Assembly (NCBI GenBank): GCA_027682925.1
Contig: JAQCYU010000005.1
Coordinates: 28,911 to 92,910, forward strand
Length of the DNA: 64,000 nt
Reading direction: 5' to 3'
Source of the DNA: Coriobacteriaceae bacterium AF45-21
GTDB taxonomy: Bacteria; Actinomycetota; Coriobacteriia; Coriobacteriales; Coriobacteriaceae
Shown here: piece after piece, positions 54,718-64,000 of the stretch
Position numbering within the stretch: the stretch's first letter is position 1
Layout of the letters: the number at the start of each line of letters is the position of its first letter
Program-made: the position numbers and the translations under genes
The notes under the pieces: generated by a model
The model's input: only the letters and a program-made list of their open reading frames with translations
Database searches by the model: none
What the model was told of the DNA's origin: nothing

Positions 54718-54793
54718 TTTAACCGAGGACGTTCCGGAGAGAAGCCCCGTCACGCCCCCGGATTCCCGGTGGGAGTTCTAGACCTTGTCGGCC

Positions 54794-56509
<1,716 letters not shown>

Positions 56510-56527
56510 TCAGAGATTCTGACGAGA

Positions 56528-56821
56528 CTAGGCCTCGACGACGGCGTAGATGTCGTCGGCGCGCATCAGCAGATACTTCTCGCCGTCGACCTTGACCTCG
56601 TTGCCGCCGAACTTACCGTAGATGACAACGTCGCCGACCTGAACGTCCATAGGGATGCGCTCACCCTTGTCGTTGACCTTACCGGCGCCAACGGCAACGA
56701 TGGTGCCGCGCTGCGGCTTCTCCTGAGCGTTGCTGGCGATATACAGACCAGAAGCGGTCTTCTGCTCAGCCTCGTCGGGCTTGACCAGGACGCGATCTGC
56801 AAGCGGCTTCAAAGACGACAT
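56528..56821 (-). CDS. groES: 10 kDa chaperonin GroES
   Basis: A 97-residue co-chaperonin. Seen: LKPLADRVLVKPDEAEQKTA, GLYIASNAQEKPQRGTIVAV (mobile loop) and GDVVIYGKFGGNEVKVDGEK. Start 56821 behind AAGGAGGAAACAAGC. Heads the groESL operon. Confidence 0.97.
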   Translation of the reverse strand: MSSLKPLADRVLVKPDEAEQKTASGLYIASNAQEKPQRGTIVAVGAGKVNDKGERIPMDVQVGDVVIYGKFGGNEVKVDGEKYLLMRADDIYAVVEA

Positions 56822-57104
56822 GCTTGTTTCCTCCTTTGTGGGCCGCGCGGTCATGCCGCGCGGGTTAACCCTTTTTGTTTGCGTACGCGTTGAATGGTAC
56901 CCACGAATGGCGGGTTATACAACACGGAGTCAAAAAATCTTATTTTTTGGCACTTAGATTTTCTGAATGCCGGGGGATAACTTGTGCGCGGCCCCAAGGC
57001 GGACCGGAAAGCATGAAGTTTTAGCGCGGCAACTTTGTGAATCAGCTTCTCAAGACTACAATCCTCCAGATGAAATATGCCCAAATGAGAGGAAGGGAGG
57101 GCAG

Positions 57105-57473
57105 ATGACTGATGAGCTGAGCACCTCGGCATGGCGAGATATAGCACCGAATCGCGATGCACGCGACTCCATGCCGCCCGTTCGCACTCGCCTGCTCGCC
57201 CTGGCTCTCGTCTTCGCCCTTCTCGCGGTAACCATCCTCTCCCCCATCGCAGCCGCCCATGAGTTGCATCATGACTGCACCGGCGCGGGCTGCACCATCT
57301 GCGCCGAGCTCGCCGGCAATCTGTCGATCGCCCGTGGCGGTGACACCGTCCCCGTGGGCGCGACATCGTTCATCATCCTCTTGCTGATCTCCGCCCTCGC
57401 CGTCATCGGCACCGAGCGATCTTCATATGCCCCGGTCACCCTATTATCCCTCAGGGTCCGTCTGGACGATTAG
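57105..57473 (+). CDS. small membrane protein with Cys/His motif
   Basis: A 122-residue protein, ATG 57105 behind GGAAGGGAGGGC. One hydrophobic segment at about 28-50 (LLALALVFALLAVTILSPI), then AAHELHHDCTGAGCTICAEL, a likely metal-binding cluster of three His and three Cys, then a second membrane segment (FIILLLISALAVIGT). Similar small proteins accompany zinc or other metal uptake genes. Just downstream is the 3' remnant of what looks like a metal ABC transporter binding protein, so this may be the survivor of a decayed metal-uptake locus. Confidence 0.65.
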   Translation: MTDELSTSAWRDIAPNRDARDSMPPVRTRLLALALVFALLAVTILSPIAAAHELHHDCTGAGCTICAELAGNLSIARGGDTVPVGATSFIILLLISALAVIGTERSSYAPVTLLSLRVRLDD

Positions 57474-57571
57474 CGGCTCCCAATTGAATCAAATAGCTAC
57501 CGCGTGCCACAGCGGCATCGCCTTCGGCCGTCGGCACCCCGGCGCAACCGTTTTCAATTCAGAAGCAATCT

Positions 57572-57807
57572 ATGAACAACCGAATCTACCGTCGCCATCC
57601 CAAGCGGCGTCCTATTCGTCACCGTGGCCCCATGGCGGCGGCATATATGTCCCTTGTAAGTGCGGTCTTTGCTCTCGCCGATTCTGACGACAATGCGTCC
57701 AGCTCGACCCCGTCGAGGGACTCACTGACAAACAGCTTAAAGCCGGCGAGGATTACCCGCCCATCATGAACGACAACCTGGAGAAGCTCGTGAAGACGCT
57801 GAACTAG
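57572..57807 (+). pseudogene. remnant of a ZnuA-like metal-binding protein gene
   Basis: The last 38 codons (57694-57807) read CVQLDPVEGLTDKQLKAGED then YPPIMNDNLEKLVKTLN and stop, the typical C-terminus of zinc/manganese ABC transporter binding proteins. The frame is closed upstream. In another frame, 57572 onward gives a basic start (NNRIYRRHPKRRPIRHRGP) and a possible signal segment (AAAYMSLVSAVFALA). The centre of the gene is missing. Assignment rests on the C-terminus only. Confidence 0.5.
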
Positions 57808-57825
57808 GAGTAAGGAACAGAGACG

Positions 57826-59886
57826 ATGAAGATGAGCATGAAGGATCTGAAAAGCTGGATGACCGACCATCCCTACCCCCGTACGCTGGCAACGATCGGC
57901 GGCGCATCGATATGCTCGATGCTCGCCCTCGAGCTGCCCTCCAACCATGAGCTGTGGAAGATGCAGCCCGGACCGGCACTTTTGGAGCTTTTGCTCATCT
58001 TCTGCTTCTTGTGCCTGTTGTTCTATCTGCCGCACCGCCGTAAGACCCCCGCAATCGTGGGCATCGCTGCGCTCGCCAGCATCGGTATCGCCGAGTACTT
58101 CGTAATCACGTTCAAATCGATGCCCATCCACCCGGAGACCTGTTCGCCCTCTCGACCGCTGCGACGGTCGCCGGCAGCTACACCTATGAGCTCAGCACTT
58201 TCTGCTTCATGGGGCTTGCCGCCGCGGCCTTGGGAATCGCGCTTATCGTCCTCATTCCGCGTGATGCATGTGGGCGACCGCCGCGCCGCGCATCGGAAAC
58301 GTCCCCCGAGCCCATCGACCATGCGATGTCTGCGTCCTTGAAATCGAAGGACCCAAAGGCGTCTCCGGCAACCGAGGGGACATCGACAGCGCCGAGGGAG
58401 CATCCAGTCGCAACCAAATCCAAGCTCCCCCTCTCCGTCGACCGTCGTACCGCACTTGTTGCCGGAGCCGTGCTGGGGGCGCAGGCCTTCATCAGCTATT
58501 ACGACACCTTGGGCATCAAGCTTCATACCTGGAAGCCCCTCGAAAGCTATTACAGTCAGGGGTTTCTCCCCACCTTCATTTCGAGCGCGCAAAAAATGGT
58601 GCCGCCTAAACCCAAGCACTACAAGAGCGGTGAGGCCTCGGCGATCATCAAGCGCCTTGCCGCGCGCTGGAACGCGGGCACGAACGGCATCGCCGACCCT
58701 TCCCGTGTCGCTGCCGTCGAACAGTTTGACCAGCTCAAGCCCTCAGTCATCTGCATCATGAACGAGTCCTTCGCCGACCTTTCGATCTTTAACGAACTAG
58801 GCTGTGGCTATAAGGGGCCCGAGCGCTTCAAAGCCATCGACAACGCGCTTCTGCAGGGAGTGAGCTACATGAGCGCCTTCGGTGCCGGCACCTGTAACAG
58901 CGAGTTCGAGTTCTTAACCGGACACTCCATGGCATTCCTGGGCGCTGGCGTCTACCCGTTCATGACCTACAACCTGGCCCCGAGCGAGAACCTCGCCCGT
59001 CAGTTCAAGAGACTCGGCTATCGCACCGTGGCCATGCACCCCAACCACGCCACCAACTGGAATCGCGAGAACGTCTTCGCGGACATGGGATTCGACGAGT
59101 TCCTCTCGATCGAGGACTTCGCCGGCGCACCCGAGCTCTGCCGCAAGGTCACCGACGCCGCCACCTACGACAAGTGCCTCGAGGTACTAAAGCAGAGCGA
59201 CCAGCCGATCTTCATCCACGACGTGACGATGCAAAACCACTCCGCCTATGACACGGGCTTGGTGCCCACCGACCAGCAACTGCACCTTGCCGTCGAAGGT
59301 GTGTCCGACAAAGTTATCACCTGGACCAATGAATACTGCTCGCTCATGGAAGCGTCCGATGCCGCCTTCGCCGCCTTCCTGGAAAAGCTGCGTGATCTCG
59401 ACCGCCCCGTCGTCGTGGTGATGTACGGCGACCACCAGCCGTTCTTCACCGACCGCTACAACGACCTCTACTTTACCGATGAGGACGATGCCACCCATAC
59501 CGAGCGCATCTGGCAGACACGCTATGTGGTCTGGGCGAACTACGATGTCGCCGGCAACGCACAAACGAGTGGGGAACTCAACACAAGCATCAATAACGTC
59601 GGTGCACTCGCACTCAATGCCATCGGTGCCCCGCTCACCGCCTACCAACGCGCACGCTTGCAAAACCGAGCGCACATGCCGGCGATAAATGTGGTGGGGG
59701 CGCAGGATGCGCACGGCGTTTGGTATACAGCCGAGGCCAAGAACGTTCCCGCCAAGACCGCTAATGCGCGCGATCGCCTGGACCGCATGCAATATCGTAA
59801 GCTCTTCGACCACGAAGCTCGGTCTTTGCCACCCATAAGCAGCGGCCGCCAACGAAACCGACCCCAACGCAGCTCCGGGAGCCTAG
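57826..59886 (+). CDS. sulfatase-family LTA-synthase-like protein (frameshifted)
   Basis: N-terminal membrane part (MLALELPSNHELWKM, LLELLLIFCFLCLLFYL) with several helices, then an extracellular alkaline-phosphatase-fold domain: VICIMNESFADLSIF (metal Glu), SAFGAGTCNSEFEFLTGHSM (catalytic Thr), FIHDVTMQNHSAY and VMYGDHQPFF (metal Asp/His). This group transfers glycerol- or sugar-phosphate groups to cell-surface polymers. The frame breaks at about 58135 (HPGDLFALS). Two further breaks near 59831 and 59848 would restore a natural end at 59884-59886 (AAANETDPNAAPGA). Each needs one extra base, giving 687 residues. The open frame beyond 59886 is read-through. Confidence 0.82.
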
Positions 59887-60336
59887 GGTTGACCAATCTC
59901 GGCCCGGTATTCAGAAAAGTCAGTGCAGCAAAATGGCGATGCGGACAGCGACTTGGGCATGGTTTTCGCCGCTCGCACGGGTCCCCTGGGGAGCAGCGTG
60001 CATTTTTGGGAGTTTTCAGCAGGCCAGGACGGCTGCATACGCGCCGGACACACCATATTGGTCCCAAGGATGCCTTCGACCGGCGATTTGAGTCGGCAGA
60101 CAAACCCCGTCAGGACAAAAAGGCATGCTTCGCGCCACACCGGACCGCAAAATAACGTCGAACTCCGCGATGTTACCTGACTGTAGCGGCACCGGCGGGG
60201 CTTGCGGTGCTGAATACTCCGTTTTTTTGCACGGCCCAGGCGGGGGTACATCAGGACCAGAAAAATCAATCCAACCTTTTTATGCAATCTGCAATGGGAA
60301 GTATTCAAAACACCAAGAGACAGCATTACTGACGTC
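59887..60336. other. 450 bases without a recognised gene
   Basis: Long frames exist on both strands (for example 59923-60180 plus and 59883-60383 minus) but none has a ribosome site or a recognisable domain, and they are mutually exclusive. Base composition is lower in GC near 60240-60330. It may be a decayed gene or a conserved intergenic block. Confidence 0.4.
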
Positions 60337-60380
60337 CAAATTGGGCGCGGGGCAGCGGCGCCTCCGCCCCGCGCCCAAAT
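60337..60380. terminator. strong GC hairpin
   Basis: TTGGGCGCGGGG/CCCCGCGCCCAA stem with inner GGCGCC, between the sulfatase region and the amidohydrolase gene; probable bidirectional terminator. Confidence 0.65.
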
Positions 60381-60488
60381 CAAGCAGAGCGGGGGCGCTC
60401 CTAACGGACCCCATAGGCAAACAAACGCAGCTCGAGCGCCATCCCAGAATAGGCTGCCCGAGCCGCGTTTAACGGTACGGCATGAATA

Positions 60489-62125
60489 TTAGCGCTCGTA
60501 GATTAAGTTGCCTGCCAGATAGGTTGCCTGAACCTTGGTAGCCTGGAGCTCTTGGGCGTCGATGGTGAGCGGGTTTTGGTCCAGGACTACCAGGTCGGCG
60601 TATTTGCCGGGTTCCAGGCTGCCGAGGTTTCGCTCGTCGCCTGCCGCGTAGGCGCTGCCCAGGGTGTAGTTGCGCAGAGCTGTAGCCGCGTCGATGCGCT
60701 CGCTGGGGAGCCAGCCGCCCTCGGGCCAGTGGCTGCGGGGATCTTGGCGCGTGATAGCCGTGTAGAGCACGTTCATGCTGGTAACGGCCGTGATGGGGCT
60801 GTCGGTACCGAAAGCTTGACGGATACCGCGCTGCTGATAAGTTGCGAACGGCCACATGATGCGGCTGCGTTCCAGGCCCAGGTCGCGCTCCGGGCCACCC
60901 GGGTCGAGCGTGATGTGGCAAGGCTGGCTCGAGGCAATGACGTTGAGCTTGCGCAGACGATCGATGTCCTCGGGCAGCAGATTCTCCAAATGCTCAAGCG
61001 TATTATGGCCGTGCGGGGGCAAACCGTAGAGCTCTGCCGCCTCCTCAAAGATATCGAGTGCGGCATGGATGGCGCCGTCGCCGATAACGTGGATGCGCAC
61101 GGTGTGGCCGCGCTCGGCTGCCGCCAGGACCAGCTTGCGCATGCGCTCGGCAGGAACCGTCAGGCGACCTTGATCGCCCGGGAAGCGCGGATTGGTATAG
61201 GGCTCGGTGAGATATGCCGTGTGCTCGCTCGAGACGCCGTCGAAGAACTGCTTAAAACCAGGCGCCGAGAGCAGCGCGTTGTTCGCGTAGCGGGTCTGCA
61301 GTTCTTCTAAGCGCGATTGGTCATCCAGCAACGTGGGGAACAGATGGGCTCGGATGCCCAGCTTGCCGGCTGCCTGTAGCTTGCCGTAGACATCGTCGCG
61401 GATAAAATCGCAGCCCGGCATGGGCATGAGCGACATATCGCATATCGAGGTGATGCCCTGCTCGGCCATACGCCTCATTTGATCGGCGTAAGCGCTTGCA
61501 ATGCGATCCTCCCCCAGCCACTCAAGGCAGCGCGGTAGCAGCTGCATGGCAGCCGCCTCGTGAGCAATGCCCGTGAGCTCGCCGCTTGCGTCCTTGTCGT
61601 AGCCACCGCCCGCTGGCGGCTCGCTGTCGCGCGTGACGCCGAGCGCCTCGAGTGCGCGGCTGTTGAGCCACAGCGTATGGCCGTCGCCCGAATACATAAC
61701 GCAGGGGCGATCGGGGAATGCCGCATCGAGCGACGCCTTGGTAGGATGCTCGGGCGGGTCCCAACGGTAGTCGCGCCAGCCTGAGTCACAACCCAAGCGT
61801 CGTCGGGCAGGTCCTGGGAAAACTCGAGCGCGTGTTGCACCAGCGCCGCCTCGGACGTGCCCATATCCATGAGCATGTACGGCGAGGAGCCGACCGAGGT
61901 ATGGAAGAAGTGCAGATGAGCGTCATGGAAACCTGGGCAGACAAACTGCTCGCCGTAGTCGATAACCGGCGTGGCGGCAGGCGCGGCGGCAATCACGTCA
62001 TCGGGCGCACCGACTGCGACGATACGGTCGCCTGCGATGGCAATCGCCAGCTCGCGGGCGGTATCGATGCCGTCTTGCGCGGTAAAGACGTTCTTGGAGC
62101 GGATAATCCGATCGATATGTTGCAT
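60489..62125 (-). CDS. YtcJ-like metal-dependent amidohydrolase (frameshifted)
   Basis: A 545-residue protein after repair. Seen: YGEQFVCPGFHDAHLHFFHT (H-x-H metal motif), YSGDGHTLWLNSRALEALG, VRIHVIGDGAIHAALDIFEE, and at the end LGSLEPGKYADLVVLDQNP, all typical of the amidohydrolase_3/YtcJ group. The frame breaks at about 61780: ACTCAGGCTGGCGC should be ACTCAGGGCTGGCGC (TQGWRDYRWDPPEHPTK). One missing G. Start 62125 (MQHIDRI) behind GGGGATGCCC; MGMPMQHID is an alternative. Substrate unknown; could be an N-acyl amino acid or amide. Confidence 0.85.
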
Positions 62126-62292
62126 GGGCATCCCCATCTCTGGCAGGAAATTCAACACCCCCGAGTGTACTCCCCCGCCCTTGTAACAAAACCCCAAGCG
62201 GCAAACGGCAACTTTACCAGCCCTAGCGGCAGGTGGCATACTGGAATGAGCTTGTACGATTTTGCGATAAACCAGCAAGGAGCAAATCGACT

Positions 62293-63756
62293 ATGACGAA
62301 GACCAAGGCACAGCAGATTATGGCGGCAACCGAGGTTCGCGCGGCAGACGACGTCACCGCAGCCATCCAAGATATCGCTGCCGAGTTTGAACCCTACATC
62401 ATTAAGCAGCGCCGCCACTTCCATAAGCACCCGGAGCTGAGCCTCGCCGAGGAACGCACGACATCTGACATCGCCAACCAGCTGGACGCCATGAATATCC
62501 CCTACGAGCGTCCCCTTAAGACGGGCCTTGTGGCGACCCTTCGCGGCACCGCGCCCGACGCCTATCGCGAGGACGGCACACCACGCCGCCGCATCCTGCT
62601 GCGCGCCGACATCGACGCCCTGCCCGTCACCGAGCAGACCGGCGAAGAGTTCGCCAGCGTCAACGAGGGCTGCATGCACGCCTGCGGCCACGACTGCCAT
62701 ATCGCCATGATGCTCGGCACGCTGCAAATCCTGCGCCATATGACCGACGACATCCACGGCGAAGTCCGCATCGTCTTCCAGCCCAGCGAGGAAAACGGCC
62801 AGGGCGCCAAGCTCATGATCGGCACGGGCGTGCTCGACGGCGTCGATGGTGCCTACGCCGCGCATATCTGGAGCGAGGTTGACGCCGGCACCGTAAGCTG
62901 CGAGCCCGGTCCGCGCATGGCCAATACCGACTGGTTCCGCATCGACGTCCGCGGCACCTCGTGCCACGGCGCTATGCCCCAGCGCGGCCACGACGCCGTT
63001 ATGGTTGCCGCTGAGATCGTCAACGCACTGCAGACTATCGTCTCGCGCGAGATTAGCCCCTACGAGCCGGCCGTTATCACCGTCGGTGAGCTGCATGGCG
63101 GCACCGCGCGCAATGTTATCGCCGGCACGGCTTACCTCGCCGGCACGGTGCGCACCTACGGCGACTCGACCCACGAGGAAATGCCGGAGCTCATGCGCCG
63201 CATCGTGGAGCATACCGCGGCAGCCCTGGGCGCCGAAGCCAAGCTCACCGACTACACCATCGCCAACTACAAAGTCGAAAACGAAGCCGCCTCGAGCGAG
63301 CGCTGCCGCCAGGCCGTACTCAAATGCCTGGGCCCCGCCGGCGAGGGACATTACCGCGGCACGCTTTCGGGCGAGGACTTTTCGGAGTACCTGCGCCGCG
63401 TGCCGGGCGTGCTCGCCTTTGTAGGTGCGCGCAACCCCAAGATTGGCGCCACGTACGCTCAGCATTCCTGCTTTTACAAGATCGACGAGACTGTGCTGGC
63501 AAAAGGCTCCATGGTGGCCGCCCAGTATGCCATCGACTTTTTGGCCGAGCCCACGCAAGAGGAGCTCGACGGACCCGCTATCGCCGCGGTCGCCGAGACC
63601 AACCCCGACCTCGCCGCCAAGTTGCGTTCTGCTAAGGCCACAGCCGCCGAAGCACGCGACGCCATGCACGACGCCCGCACGGCTCGCCACGCCGCGATCA
63701 AGGGCATCCACGATGCACGCGCCGCCGCGCGCCGCGAGGAGAAGCACGACGAGTAG
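62293..63756 (+). CDS. M20-family amidohydrolase (HipO/AbgB-like)
   Basis: A 487-residue metallo-hydrolase. Seen: RHFHKHPELSLAEERT, LLRADIDALPVTEQTG, GCMHACGHDCHIAMMLG (metal Cys/His), FQPSEENGQGAKLMI (catalytic Glu), SCHGAMPQRGHDAVM (dimerisation domain) and AQHSCFYKIDE. It removes acyl groups from amino acids or aminobenzoyl compounds. The last 55 or so residues are an extra Ala/Arg-rich helical tail (AEARDAMHDARTARHAAIKG) not usual in the family. Divergent from the YtcJ-like gene. Start 62293 behind AAGGAG. Confidence 0.9.
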   Translation: MTKTKAQQIMAATEVRAADDVTAAIQDIAAEFEPYIIKQRRHFHKHPELSLAEERTTSDIANQLDAMNIPYERPLKTGLVATLRGTAPDAYREDGTPRRRILLRADIDALPVTEQTGEEFASVNEGCMHACGHDCHIAMMLGTLQILRHMTDDIHGEVRIVFQPSEENGQGAKLMIGTGVLDGVDGAYAAHIWSEVDAGTVSCEPGPRMANTDWFRIDVRGTSCHGAMPQRGHDAVMVAAEIVNALQTIVSREISPYEPAVITVGELHGGTARNVIAGTAYLAGTVRTYGDSTHEEMPELMRRIVEHTAAALGAEAKLTDYTIANYKVENEAASSERCRQAVLKCLGPAGEGHYRGTLSGEDFSEYLRRVPGVLAFVGARNPKIGATYAQHSCFYKIDETVLAKGSMVAAQYAIDFLAEPTQEELDGPAIAAVAETNPDLAAKLRSAKATAAEARDAMHDARTARHAAIKGIHDARAAARREEKHDE

Positions 63757-63801
63757 CCGATTCGCGACCGTCTCGCAGTCATAGCCACATCGCGATAACA
63801 A

Positions 63802-63837
63802 AGCGGGGGCGGACGTTTCGACACGTCCGCCCCCGCT
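63802..63837. terminator. bidirectional terminator
   Basis: AGCGGGGGCGGACG/CGTCCGCCCCCGCT perfect stem between the convergent M20 gene and the next minus-strand gene. Confidence 0.85.
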
Positions 63838-63896
63838 CATTTGTCAAGCGCTATTTCTACCGTTTCTACCCCGTCCCCAAATGGCAGGTGGCAGGG

Positions 63897-64000
<104 letters not shown>

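Noticed and set aside
56855..56960. CIRCE or HspR-type operator before groES
   Set aside because: No TTAGCACTC-N9-GAGTGCTAA and no CTTGAGT-N7-ACTCAAG; TTGACT and TATAAC present but only eight bases apart.
59923..60383. Possible genes on either strand after the sulfatase gene
   Set aside because: No ribosome sites, no recognisable domain, and the frames on opposite strands exclude each other.

Overview
The window is a GC-rich (about 60%) stretch of a Gram-positive, Actinobacteria-like chromosome. Gene content and order point to Coriobacteriia, most like a Collinsella-type gut bacterium. This is inference from a DisA/IspD/IspF/CysS/RlmB/YacP cluster, an rpmG-secE-nusG-rplK-rplA cluster, ECF vitamin transport, an MEP isoprenoid pathway, ClpC and strong amino-acid auxotrophy signals. 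No database search was run.

Layout. 1-3.5 kb: end of a BMP-type binding protein, a metallophosphoesterase, and an ECF sigma/DUF4179 regulator pair. 3.6-5.4 kb: a repeat-rich region holding the first copy of an unusual repeat array and a decayed leucine operon (leuA'-'leuB) that still has its leader peptide and attenuator. 5.4-9.9 kb: rplA, rplK, nusG, secE, tRNA-Trp, rpmG, tuf and tRNAs Met, Thr, Tyr. 10-14.2 kb: an RpiR regulator divergent from a beta-glucoside GH1/PTS operon. 14.2-14.9 kb: second repeat array and tRNA-Thr with a duplicated fragment. 14.9-20.4 kb: disA-ispD-ispF-cysS-rlmB-yacP. 20.6-23.2 kb: Mn riboswitch-mntP and hipBA. 23.4-29.5 kb: pepD, clpC, a Thr/Ser exporter. 29.8-42 kb: lysS-greA, tatA, ispE-veg, dtd-rdgB-rph-murI-HAD, murE, asnB. 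42-42.9 kb: tRNA-Val followed by tandem tRNA-tail repeats and a MITE-like element. 42.9-48 kb: argCJBD with ArgR-type boxes. 48-52.5 kb: two PNPOx-like proteins and an FMN-riboswitch-controlled riboflavin ECF transporter. 52.6-54.6 kb: an unrecognised 645-residue protein. 54.8-64 kb: groESL, a decayed metal-uptake locus, a sulfatase-family LTA-synthase-like protein, two hydrolases and an (Glu-Pro)n protein tail.

Two things stand out. First, two intergenic loci 10.6 kb apart each carry four copies of a 15-bp repeat in strictly alternating orientation. The copies are separated by 25-bp non-conserved spacers, so the period is exactly 40 bp. I know of no described element with this geometry. Second, many core genes (tuf, cysS, lysS three times, asnB, argD, thrE, an amidohydrolase, the sulfatase) are broken by single-base losses. 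Nearly all are repaired by restoring one G before a GC or GCT, which looks like a systematic sequencing artefact rather than biology. The leuA'-'leuB locus is different: start-codon loss, nonsense codon and a large deletion mark it as a true pseudogene.
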